A stretch of DNA of 7,875 nt from an uncultured Haemophilus sp. (lineage in GTDB: Bacteria; Pseudomonadota; Gammaproteobacteria; Enterobacterales; Pasteurellaceae), in assembly GCA_902482195.1 (NCBI GenBank), contig CABSZQ010000049.1, forward strand, positions 1 through 7,875, in the 5' to 3' direction. The translations under genes were made by a program, and so were the position numbers. This document shows, in pieces, positions 1-6,930 of the stretch; the first letter of the stretch is position 1; each line of letters opens with the position of its first letter. The notes under the pieces were generated by a model. That model was not told the origin of the DNA. It worked only from the letters and a program-made list of their open reading frames with translations, and searched no databases.

Positions 1-412
1 TCACGGTTTCTTCTAATACACCATCACAGAGCCCACGCCAGCCCGCATGGGCTGCTGCCACTTCAGTCCCTTGCTTATTGGTAAATAAAACCGGTAAGCA
101 ATCAGCCGTCATCACCAAACATACTTGGTTCGGTTGATTGGTGTAAACCGCATCAGCCTCTAAATCATTGCCTTCATAAGGCAGCGTAATTACACGAGTG
201 CTGTGCGTTTGAGTTAAAAACAACGGGAAATGTGGCAGATTAAATTTTTCGACCAATAAAGTGCGGTTAGTTTTGACCGCACTTTTATCGTCTTCGACAT
301 GATCGCCTAAATTGAAACTATCGAAAGGCGGCAGGCTTACGCCACCTTCTCTTGTGGTTGTAAAAGCTTGGATATGTGGTGGAACATTCCAGTTTGGAAC
401 AATGGTTTTCAT
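1..412 (-). CDS. pgeF: PgeF/YfiH family protein, partial (3' end missing)
   Basis: This is the first 137 residues of a YfiH/PgeF (DUF152, 'multicopper polyphenol oxidase laccase domain') protein; about 100 residues of the usual ~240 lie beyond the left edge. In the family, members act on purine nucleosides, and E. coli PgeF also removes mis-incorporated L-Ser from peptidoglycan precursors. Visible family signatures are TTTREGGVS (18-26), FNLGDHV (33-39) and the three metal/active-site positions His70 (TQTH), Cys105 (TADCLP) and His122 (AHAGWRG), matching His71, Cys107 and His124 of the E. coli protein. The ATG lies one base after the rluD stop with only a weak GGA upstream, so translation is probably coupled to rluD. 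An inverted pair of uptake signal sequences lies within codons ~43-52. The frame is intact to the edge. Confidence 0.92.
   Translation of the reverse strand, partial: MKTIVPNWNVPPHIQAFTTTREGGVSLPPFDSFNLGDHVEDDKSAVKTNRTLLVEKFNLPHFPLFLTQTHSTRVITLPYEGNDLEADAVYTNQPNQVCLVMTADCLPVLFTNKQGTEVAAAHAGWRGLCDGVLEETV
259..284. repeat. Inverted pair of DNA uptake signal sequences inside pgeF
   Basis: AAGTGCGGT at 259-267 and its complement ACCGCACTT at 276-284 face each other across an 8-base spacer. They are Hin-type uptake signal cores, recognised in natural transformation of Haemophilus and relatives. The pair can form a 9-bp hairpin with one more A-T pair on the outside. Such pairs are common as terminators between genes, but this one lies inside the pgeF reading frame, where it encodes part of K-S-A-V-K-T-N-R-T-L. 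Confidence 0.93.
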
Positions 413-413
413 C

Positions 414-1388
414 TTAATAATCCAATTCGTCTTTATGTTCGAGGTAATCCGCTTTTAAGGCATGAAGTAATTCGACAAAGTCATCCGGCAATGGGGCATA
501 CCATTCCATCATTTCTCCCGTAATCGGGTGAGCTAAACGCAACATAACCGCATGTAAGGCTTGGCGTTTAAAATTACGTAGCACTTCAGTGAAAGCTTCG
601 CTTGCATTTTTAGGTGGGCGAGGACGGCCTCCGTAAGTTTGATCACCTAATAATGGATGTGCAATATGCGCCATGTGCACACGAATTTGGTGAGTACGCC
701 CCGTTTCTAAACGTAAGCGTAAACGCGTGTAATTACGGAAATTCTCCATAATGCGATAGTGCGTAACAGCCGGTTTACCCATTGGGTGAACCGCCATCAA
801 TGTGCGTTTTGTCGCGTGACGAGCCATTGGCTGATCTACGGTTCCACCTTTAGTCATAATGCCACTTGCGACGGCTTCGTATTCACGAGTGATTTTACGT
901 TTTTGTAAGTCACGTACAAGTTTGGTTTGTGCTGGAATGGTTTTGGCAACAACCATGAGACCTGTCGTATCTTTATCTAAACGATGCACAATCCCCGCGC
1001 GCGGTACTTCGGCAATAGGTGGATAGTGATAGAGTAGCGCATTAAGTACCGTGCCATCCGGATTGCCTGCACCAGGGTGAACCACAAGATCTTTAGGTTT
1101 GTTAATCACGATAATATCGTCATCTTCATAAACGATATTGAGCGGAATATTTTGCGGCTCAAAACGGTTTTCATCTTCCACTTCTACCGAAATTTCAATT
1201 TGCTCTCCGCCATAAACTTTTGCACGGGGAATATCGGCAATTTCACCGTTCATTTTTACCTGTTTTGCTTCAATCCAGGTTTTTAAACGCGAACGGGAAT
1301 ATTCGGGGAACAACTCTGCGAGGGTTTGGTCTAAACGCTGTCCCATTTGTTCGGGCTGAATTTCAGCCGTTAAGGTAATTTGTGGCAT
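414..1388 (-). CDS. rluD: 23S rRNA pseudouridine(1911/1915/1917) synthase RluD
   Basis: RluD isomerises uridines 1911, 1915 and 1917 in helix 69 of 23S rRNA to pseudouridine, a step needed for normal ribosome assembly and termination in E. coli. The 324-residue length is close to E. coli RluD (326). An N-terminal S4-type RNA-binding domain (about 15-75, with SRSRLKTWIEAKQVKMNG) precedes the catalytic domain. The catalytic motif HRLDKDTTGL has its Asp at 138. Other RluA-family signatures are INKPKDLVVHPG (95-106) and RTHQIRVHMAHIAHPLLGD toward the C-terminus. The S4 domain plus this motif set favours RluD over RluA or RluC. The ATG is preceded by AGATGGA about 7 bases upstream as a modest ribosome-binding site. 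It heads a minus-strand pair with pgeF and is divergent from bamD across 109 bases. Confidence 0.96.
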   Translation of the reverse strand: MPQITLTAEIQPEQMGQRLDQTLAELFPEYSRSRLKTWIEAKQVKMNGEIADIPRAKVYGGEQIEISVEVEDENRFEPQNIPLNIVYEDDDIIVINKPKDLVVHPGAGNPDGTVLNALLYHYPPIAEVPRAGIVHRLDKDTTGLMVVAKTIPAQTKLVRDLQKRKITREYEAVASGIMTKGGTVDQPMARHATKRTLMAVHPMGKPAVTHYRIMENFRNYTRLRLRLETGRTHQIRVHMAHIAHPLLGDQTYGGRPRPPKNASEAFTEVLRNFKRQALHAVMLRLAHPITGEMMEWYAPLPDDFVELLHALKADYLEHKDELDY

Positions 1389-1415
1389 AAAAAATCCATC
1401 TAAAAATTTAAAAAG

Positions 1416-1444
1416 TTGGCTTATTGTGTAATGTTCTATACAAT
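1416..1444 (+). promoter_or_regulatory. Predicted sigma70 promoter of bamD
   Basis: TTGGCT (1416-1421) and TACAAT (1439-1444) are separated by exactly 17 bases, matching 4/6 and 5/6 of the sigma70 -35 and -10 consensus. Transcription would begin near 1451, leaving a leader of about 45 bases before the bamD ATG. I saw no equally good promoter for rluD on the other strand of this 109-base divergent gap. Confidence 0.6.
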
Positions 1445-1497
1445 ATTCGTTAATTGTAACTTATTTATTGATTTTCGTAAAAATTAAGGAAAAAAGA

Positions 1498-2289
1498 ATG
1501 CGTAAAATAAAATCTCTCGCGCTTATTGCACTTACCTCATTCGCTATTGCAGCTTGCAGCAGTGGTAATAAAGAAGTGGAGCAAGCTTCTGTTGATGAGC
1601 TTTATGCAAAAGGCGCGGCTGCATTACAAGAAGGAAGCTATTCTGACTCGATTCGTTATTTAAAAGCAGCGACAGAGCGTTTCCCTGGTAGTACTTACCA
1701 AGAACAAGCAATGCTTGATTTAATTTATGCAAACTATAAAACACAAGATTACACAGCAACGTTGGTTACTGTAGATAACTTCTTACAGCAATTCCCACAA
1801 AGTCCAAACCGTGACTATGCAGTGTATATGGCGGGTTTAACAAACTTAGCAACGGCTGATAACATGATCCAAGATTTCTTTGGTATCGATCGTGCAACGC
1901 GTGAAACAACTTCAATGAAAACGGCGTTTTCTAACTTCCAAAGCTTAGTGCGTGCGTTCCCAAATAGCCCATATTCACAAGATGCAGTAGCACGTATGGC
2001 GTATATTAAAGACTCATTAGCACGTCATGAATTAGAAATTGCGAAATTCTATGCAAAACGTGATGCGTGGGTAGCAGTATCAAACCGTGTAGTGGGTATG
2101 TTACAACAATATCCGGATGCAAAAGCAACTTACGAAGGTTTATTCTTAATGAAAGAAGCATACGAGAAAATGGGTTTACAACAATTAGCGAACCAAACTC
2201 AGCAAGTTATCGATGCGAATAAAGATAAACAATTTGCGGACGTGAAAAAACCGGAAGAATCTGATTTAACTCAACCGGTTAAAAAATAA
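1498..2289 (+). CDS. bamD: Outer membrane protein assembly factor BamD (ComL)
   Basis: BamD is the essential lipoprotein of the BAM complex, which inserts beta-barrel proteins in the outer membrane; it contacts BamA from the periplasmic side. The 263-residue protein has a lipoprotein signal peptide (basic MRKIK, then a hydrophobic stretch) ending in the lipobox IAA-C, with lipidation expected on Cys20. About five tetratricopeptide-like repeats follow, roughly at 32-65, 66-103, 104-158, 159-209 and 210-242, with typical YAKGAAALQEGSYSDSI and RFPGS spacing. The start at 1498 is preferred over an in-frame ATG ten codons upstream because AAGGA lies at 1486-1490, 7 bases before it, and because it gives a normal signal peptide. 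The Lys-rich tail is not conserved-looking. The name ComL comes from a competence phenotype in Neisseria; a competence role here is not shown. Confidence 0.96.
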   Translation: MRKIKSLALIALTSFAIAACSSGNKEVEQASVDELYAKGAAALQEGSYSDSIRYLKAATERFPGSTYQEQAMLDLIYANYKTQDYTATLVTVDNFLQQFPQSPNRDYAVYMAGLTNLATADNMIQDFFGIDRATRETTSMKTAFSNFQSLVRAFPNSPYSQDAVARMAYIKDSLARHELEIAKFYAKRDAWVAVSNRVVGMLQQYPDAKATYEGLFLMKEAYEKMGLQQLANQTQQVIDANKDKQFADVKKPEESDLTQPVKK

Positions 2290-2291
2290 TT

Positions 2292-2311
2292 CTCGTCCCT
2301 TGTGGGACGAG
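2292..2311 (+). terminator. Hairpin after bamD, possible terminator
   Basis: CTCGTCCC (2292-2299) and GGGACGAG (2304-2311) form a perfect 8-bp GC-rich stem with a TTGT loop, three bases after the bamD stop codon. The following bases are CTTGAATAAG, without a T-tract. It may therefore be a weak or factor-assisted terminator, or a 3'-end stabilising structure, rather than a classic intrinsic terminator. It separates bamD from the 6S RNA unit. Confidence 0.5.
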
Positions 2312-2368
2312 CTTGAATAAGCAAAATTATTCAAATAAAGGCTAGTCAAACTAATCAAATTGAGCTAG

Positions 2369-2374
2369 TATAAA
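2369..2374 (+). promoter_or_regulatory. Candidate -10 element of the 6S RNA promoter
   Basis: TATAAA at 2369-2374 lies 8 bases before the inferred 6S RNA 5' end at 2383, the right distance for a -10 element. An overlapping TAGTAT (2366-2371) is an alternative. No clear -35 is present; the region about 17 bases upstream reads GTCAAAC. The hexamer GCTAGT occurs at 2341-2346 and again at 2364-2369, flanking the promoter region. Confidence 0.45.
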
Positions 2375-2382
2375 TTTAAAAG

Positions 2383-2580
2383 ATTTCCTGGGGTGTTCGT
2401 GGATGGGTTATGTCCCTGAGCCGATACTTAGAACTTTATAAATCGGTTTCCCGCCATTGGTGTGTAGGCTTGACCTTTGACTTCGTCATTGGACTAAAGA
2501 AACCTAAAAATGGCCTTACCGGTTTCCTTGGACCGTCGGGTTCAAGGACTACTACTCGTAGCGGCACTCTGGGACCTTCC
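2383..2580 (+). ncRNA. ssrS: 6S RNA (SsrS)
   Basis: 6S RNA mimics an open promoter and sequesters the sigma70 RNA polymerase holoenzyme in stationary phase. The sequence is recognisable from conserved blocks: 5' ATTTCCTGGGGTGTTCG, then CCCTGAGCCGAT (2414-2425), then GGGTTCAAGGACTAC and GCGGCACTCTGGGACC at the 3' end. The ends pair (GGGGTG with CACTCT and flanking bases), giving the long closing stem. CCCTGAGCCGAT is the conserved template for product RNA synthesis; its last T is base 43 of the RNA, agreeing with U44 in E. coli. An apical arm is supported by GCCATT (2453-2458) with AATGGC (2509-2514), TAGG with CCTA inside it, and TGAC-TTC-GTCA (2478-2488). The length of ~198 is slightly above E. 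coli (184). Ends are approximate by a few bases. fthC follows directly, as in many gamma-proteobacteria. Confidence 0.93.
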
Positions 2581-2605
2581 TTTAAAATCCATTCTTTCTA
2601 ATCGA

Positions 2606-3178
2606 ATGAAATCAACACAGCAAACGCTTCGCAATCAACTCCGTCAACAAATTCGTAAAACACGAGCAAATTTGACCGCACTTCAGCAGCAACAGGCAGA
2701 GAATTCCATTACTCAACAAGCGTTTGCATTAATTGAAGAACGAAATGCGCAGCATATTGCCTTGTATGTTTCCTTTGATGGTGAAATCTCCACAGAGAAA
2801 CTTATCAAAACCCTTTGGGCACAAGATAAGCACGTTTATTTGCCGGTATTACACCCTTTCAATCCTAACCATCTTTTGTTTTTACGTTATTTGCCAGATA
2901 CACCGATGCTGAAAAATAAATTTGGCATTTGGGAGCCAAAACTCAATGTTCAGAGCGTATTGCCTTTAGAGGAATTAGATATTCTTTTTACACCACTCGT
3001 CGCGTTTGACAAACAAGGTAATCGCCTTGGCATGGGCGGTGGTTTTTATGATCGTACCTTACAAAATTGGCGAAATTCTTCTTTTATCCCTGTGGGATTA
3101 GCCCATCAATGTCAGCAAGTCGAACAGCTTCCAACTGAAGCGTGGGACGTGCCACTTCATCAAATCTTAGTCGCTTAA
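2606..3178 (+). CDS. fthC: 5-formyltetrahydrofolate cyclo-ligase
   Basis: The enzyme (YgfA/Fau/FthC, MTHFS family) uses ATP to convert 5-formyl-THF to 5,10-methenyl-THF in the cytoplasm, clearing a folate storage form that inhibits one-carbon enzymes. The 190-residue protein is near the family size (E. coli 182). Visible motifs are the N-terminal LRQQIRKTRANL helix, YVSFDGEIST (54-63), the FGIWEP block (106-111), and the nucleotide/phosphate signature LGMGGGFYDR (141-150), followed by GLAHQCQ and WDVPLHQI. The frame is open upstream to an ATG at 2510, but that extension lies inside 6S RNA and encodes nothing family-like, so the ATG at 2606 is chosen. No good Shine-Dalgarno precedes it (ATTCTTTCTAATCGA). 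It is probably made from read-through or processed 6S transcripts, as known for ssrS-ygfA in E. coli. Confidence 0.93.
   Translation: MKSTQQTLRNQLRQQIRKTRANLTALQQQQAENSITQQAFALIEERNAQHIALYVSFDGEISTEKLIKTLWAQDKHVYLPVLHPFNPNHLLFLRYLPDTPMLKNKFGIWEPKLNVQSVLPLEELDILFTPLVAFDKQGNRLGMGGGFYDRTLQNWRNSSFIPVGLAHQCQQVEQLPTEAWDVPLHQILVA
2675..2683 (-). repeat. DNA uptake signal sequence core in fthC
   Basis: ACCGCACTT is the complement of the Hin-type uptake core AAGTGCGGT. It is read in frame as Thr24-Ala25-Leu26 of fthC. Confidence 0.9.
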
Positions 3179-3180
3179 AC

Positions 3181-3204
3181 CTATCAAGAAGTAAAGTTTG
3201 ATAG
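3181..3204. repeat. Inverted repeat after fthC
   Basis: CTATCAA (3181-3187) and TTGATAG (3198-3204) form a 7-bp stem around a 10-base loop, three bases after the fthC stop. It is followed by A-rich rather than T-rich sequence, so it does not look like a standard terminator. A second weak AT hairpin, AAAAAT (3213-3218) with ATTTTT (3224-3229), runs into a short T-tract and might complete termination. Confidence 0.4.
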
Positions 3205-3232
3205 AAAAAATTAAAAATTGTTGATTTTTTCT

Positions 3233-3263
3233 CTTGAAATACCAAAAAAGGGTCTTATTTAAT
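3233..3263 (+). promoter_or_regulatory. Candidate heat-shock (sigma32) or sigma70 promoter of clpB
   Basis: CTTGAAA at 3233-3239 is a perfect sigma32-type -35. Thirteen bases later TCTTATTT (3253-3260) matches 5 of 8 positions of the E. coli -10 CCCCATTT, a weak match in the C-run. The same TTGAAA can also pair with TTTAAT (3258-3263) at 18-base spacing as a sigma70 promoter (5/6 and 5/6). The site lies about 50 bases before clpB, a known sigma32 target in E. coli. No CIRCE element was seen. Confidence 0.5.
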
Positions 3264-3273
3264 AACTCGTAAA

Positions 3274-3285
3274 GGGGATGACCCC
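3274..3285 (+). other. Small GC hairpin in the clpB leader
   Basis: GGGG (3274-3277), loop ATGA, CCCC (3282-3285) form a compact 4-bp GC stem in an AT-rich leader, 12 bases before the AGGAGA ribosome-binding site (3298-3303). It would sit near the 5' end of the clpB mRNA. Whether it affects translation or stability is not known from the sequence. Confidence 0.4.
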
Positions 3286-3313
3286 AAGAATTTAATCAGG
3301 AGAAGATAAGCAT

Positions 3314-5884
3314 ATGAATATTGAAAAATTTACCACAAAATTCCAACAAGCACTCAGTGAAGCACAATCATTGGCGCTAGGTAAAGATAATCAGTTTATC
3401 GAACCAGTGCATTTATTGACCGCACTTTTAAATCAACAAGACGGTTCAATTGCACCAATTTTAACGACCAGTGGCGTGAACGTGGCATTATTGCGTAATG
3501 AATTAAATGCCGAATTGAATAAATTGCCACAAGTGTCGGGTAATGGCGGTGATGTGCAAATTTCCCGTCAATTACTTAACTTATTGAATTTATGTGATAA
3601 ATTAGCTCAACAAAAACAAGATAAATTTATTTCCAGTGAATTGTTCTTATTAGCTGCGCTTGAAGAGCGAGGCGCATTAAATGACATTTTGAAAAAATGT
3701 GGTGCGAAAAAAGAACAAATTTTACAGGCGATCCAACATATTCGTGGAGGACAAAGCGTGAACGATCAAAATGCAGAAGAAAGCAGACAAGCTCTTGAAA
3801 AATATACTATTGATTTAACAGCTCGTGCTGAAAGTGGCAAACTCGACCCGGTGATTGGCCGTGATGAAGAGATTCGTCGAGCGATTCAAGTATTACAACG
3901 TCGTACCAAAAACAACCCAGTATTAATCGGTGAGCCTGGTGTAGGTAAAACCGCTATCGTGGAAGGTTTGGCACAACGTATTGTTAATGGTGAAGTACCT
4001 GAAGGTTTAAAAAACAAACGTGTACTTTCTTTAGATATGGGCGCCTTGATTGCCGGTGCGAAATACCGCGGAGAATTTGAAGAGCGTTTAAAAGCCGTTT
4101 TAAATGAGTTATCAAAAGAAGAAGGTCGCGTGATCCTCTTTATTGATGAAATCCATACTATGGTTGGTGCAGGTAAAACTGACGGTGCAATGGATGCGGG
4201 TAACTTATTAAAACCAAGTTTAGCGCGTGGTGAATTACACTGTGTGGGTGCAACAACACTAGATGAATATCGTCAATATATCGAGAAAGATGCGGCACTT
4301 GAGCGTCGTTTCCAAAAAGTCTTTGTGGACGAGCCAAGCGTGGAAGATACCATTGCGATCTTACGTGGTTTGAAAGAGCGTTATGAGATCCATCACCATG
4401 TAGATATTACTGACCCGGCAATCGTGGCAGCAGCAACGCTTTCACATCGTTATATTTCCGATCGTCAATTGCCGGATAAAGCCATCGACTTAATCGATGA
4501 AGCTGCTTCTAGTATCCGTATGGAAATTGACTCTAAACCAGAGCCGCTTGATCGTCTTGAACGCCGTATTATCCAATTAAAATTGGAACAACAAGCATTA
4601 CAAAAAGAAGAAGATGAAGCAAGCCGTAAACGTTTAGAAATGTTAGAAAAAGAGCTTGCTGATAAAGAACGCGAATATGCTGAACTTGAAGAAGTTTGGA
4701 AATCAGAAAAAGCGACCCTTTCAGGTTCACAACACATCAAACAAGAGTTAGATGCGGCGAAAACTGAAATGGAACAAGCGCGTCGTGCAGGTGATTTAAG
4801 TAAAATGTCTGAGCTTCAATACGGTCGCATTCCTGAATTGGAAAAACAACTTGCTGCTGCCGAAACCGGTGAAGGCAAAGAAATGAGCCTATTACGCTAT
4901 CGTGTGACTGATGAAGAAATTGCGGAAGTACTTTCTAAAGCAACCGGCATTCCAGTTTCTAAAATGATGGAAGGTGAGAAAGAAAAACTCTTACGCATGG
5001 AAGAAGAATTACACAAACGTGTGATCGGTCAAGAAGAAGCGGTAGATGCTGTAGCGAACGCGATTCGCCGTAGCCGTGCAGGGCTTTCTGATCCTAACCG
5101 CCCAATTGGTTCATTCTTATTCTTAGGACCAACTGGTGTAGGTAAAACAGAGCTTTGCAAAACTTTGGCGAAATTCCTCTTTGATAGTGAAGATGCGATG
5201 GTGCGTATCGATATGTCAGAGTTTATGGAAAAACACAGCGTATCTCGTTTAGTGGGGGCACCTCCAGGCTATGTCGGCTATGAAGAAGGTGGTTACTTAA
5301 CTGAAGCTGTGCGTCGTCGTCCATATTCGGTGATTTTGCTCGATGAAGTGGAAAAAGCACACGCAGATGTATTCAATATCTTATTACAAGTATTGGATGA
5401 TGGTCGTTTAACTGATGGTCAAGGTCGTACTGTGGACTTCCGTAACACGGTTGTGATTATGACCTCTAACTTGGGTTCTGATTTAATCCAAGGCAGCAAA
5501 GACGAAAGCTATAGCGAAATGAAAGCCTTAGTGATGTCTGTGGTCGGCCAACATTTCCGTCCGGAATTCATCAACCGTATTGATGAAACTGTGGTATTCC
5601 ATCCACTTGGTAAAGAAAATATCCGTGCGATTGCAAGTATCCAATTAGAACGCTTAGCAAAACGTATGGAAACTCGTGGCTACGAATTAGTGTTTACCGA
5701 CGCTTTATTAGATTTCATTGCTGAAGTGGGTTACGACCCAATTTATGGCGCGCGTCCATTGAAACGTGCAATTCAACAAGAGATCGAAAATAGCTTGGCA
5801 CAACAAATTTTATCTGGTCAATTATTACCAGGTAAAGTAGTGACCGTTGATTATACTGACGGTAAAGTTCAAGCGAGACAATAA
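3314..5884 (+). CDS. clpB: ATP-dependent disaggregase ClpB (Hsp104 family)
   Basis: ClpB is a cytoplasmic hexameric AAA+ machine that, with DnaK/DnaJ/GrpE, pulls polypeptides out of aggregates after heat stress. The 856 residues align almost position for position with E. coli ClpB (857). The N-domain covers about 1-145. NBD1 has Walker A GEPGVGKT with Lys212 and Walker B LFIDEIH with Glu279. The coiled-coil M-domain spans about 410-525 (many Glu/Lys/Arg heptads, [15 protein letters not shown]). NBD2 has Walker A GPTGVGKT with Lys611 and Walker [10 protein letters not shown] with Glu678. The [10 protein letters not shown] sensor-2 block and C-terminal domain follow. The long M-domain separates it from ClpA and ClpC, and no ClpP-binding loop was noticed. 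AGGAGA (3298-3303) is the ribosome-binding site. An internal GTG start occurs at codon 149. The gene stands alone between its own promoter and a terminator. Confidence 0.98.
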   Translation: MNIEKFTTKFQQALSEAQSLALGKDNQFIEPVHLLTALLNQQDGSIAPILTTSGVNVALLRNELNAELNKLPQVSGNGGDVQISRQLLNLLNLCDKLAQQKQDKFISSELFLLAALEERGALNDILKKCGAKKEQILQAIQHIRGGQSVNDQNAEESRQALEKYTIDLTARAESGKLDPVIGRDEEIRRAIQVLQRRTKNNPVLIGEPGVGKTAIVEGLAQRIVNGEVPEGLKNKRVLSLDMGALIAGAKYRGEFEERLKAVLNELSKEEGRVILFIDEIHTMVGAGKTDGAMDAGNLLKPSLARGELHCVGATTLDEYRQYIEKDAALERRFQKVFVDEPSVEDTIAILRGLKERYEIHHHVDITDPAIVAAATLSHRYISDRQLPDKAIDLIDEAASSIRMEIDSKPEPLDRLERRIIQLKLEQQALQKEEDEASRKRLEMLEKELADKEREYAELEEVWKSEKATLSGSQHIKQELDAAKTEMEQARRAGDLSKMSELQYGRIPELEKQLAAAETGEGKEMSLLRYRVTDEEIAEVLSKATGIPVSKMMEGEKEKLLRMEEELHKRVIGQEEAVDAVANAIRRSRAGLSDPNRPIGSFLFLGPTGVGKTELCKTLAKFLFDSEDAMVRIDMSEFMEKHSVSRLVGAPPGYVGYEEGGYLTEAVRRRPYSVILLDEVEKAHADVFNILLQVLDDGRLTDGQGRTVDFRNTVVIMTSNLGSDLIQGSKDESYSEMKALVMSVVGQHFRPEFINRIDETVVFHPLGKENIRAIASIQLERLAKRMETRGYELVFTDALLDFIAEVGYDPIYGARPLKRAIQQEIENSLAQQILSGQLLPGKVVTVDYTDGKVQARQ
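3419..3427 (-). repeat. DNA uptake signal sequence core in clpB
   Basis: ACCGCACTT, complement of the uptake core, is read in frame as Thr36-Ala37-Leu38 in the ClpB N-domain. Its orientation and frame are the same as in fthC and mog. Confidence 0.9.
3746..3760 (+). promoter_or_regulatory. Internal ribosome-binding site and GTG start for short ClpB
   Basis: GGAGG at 3746-3750 is followed after 7 bases by GTG (3758-3760), which is codon 149 of clpB. E. coli ClpB is known to produce a second, ~80-kDa isoform lacking the N-domain from an internal start at the equivalent Val149. The local sequence RGGQSVNDQ resembles E. coli RGGESVNDQ. The short product here would be 708 residues and keep both ATPase domains. 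Confidence 0.75.
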
Positions 5885-5895
5885 GCTCTAAAATG

Positions 5896-5929
5896 AAAAG
5901 CCATTTAGTGAAAGCTAAATGGCTTTTTT
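5896..5929 (+). terminator. Rho-independent terminator of clpB
   Basis: AAAAGCCATTTAG (5896-5908) pairs perfectly with CTAAATGGCTTTT (5915-5927) around a TGAAAG loop, and the T-run reaches 5929. It lies 11 bases after the clpB stop codon. This is the clearest terminator in the window and makes mog the start of a new transcription unit. Confidence 0.93.
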
Positions 5930-5934
5930 ATGCT

Positions 5935-5961
5935 TTGGTAAAAGATAAAATAGGGTAGAAT
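5935..5961 (+). promoter_or_regulatory. Candidate promoter of the mog-glnB-tqsA unit
   Basis: TAGAAT (5956-5961) is a 5/6 match to the -10 consensus. Upstream, TTGGTA (5935-5940) matches 4/6 of the -35, but its 15-base spacing is short. The element lies between the clpB terminator and mog, about 35 bases before the start codon, where a promoter is required. Confidence 0.45.
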
Positions 5962-5996
5962 GACGCTGTTTATTGCGTATAAAAATGAGGAAAAAA

Positions 5997-6929
<933 letters not shown>

Positions 6930-6930
<1 letters not shown>

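Noticed and set aside
1468..1497. Ten-codon N-terminal extension of bamD
   Set aside because: The ATG at 1498 has AAGGA at good spacing and yields a proper lipoprotein signal; the extension would spoil the signal peptide start.
2410..2601. Small + strand open frame of 63 codons
   Set aside because: It lies wholly inside 6S RNA and has no family-like sequence or ribosome-binding site.
2510..2605. N-terminal extension of fthC from an upstream ATG
   Set aside because: The region is 6S RNA; the conserved protein begins at 2606 and gives the usual family length.
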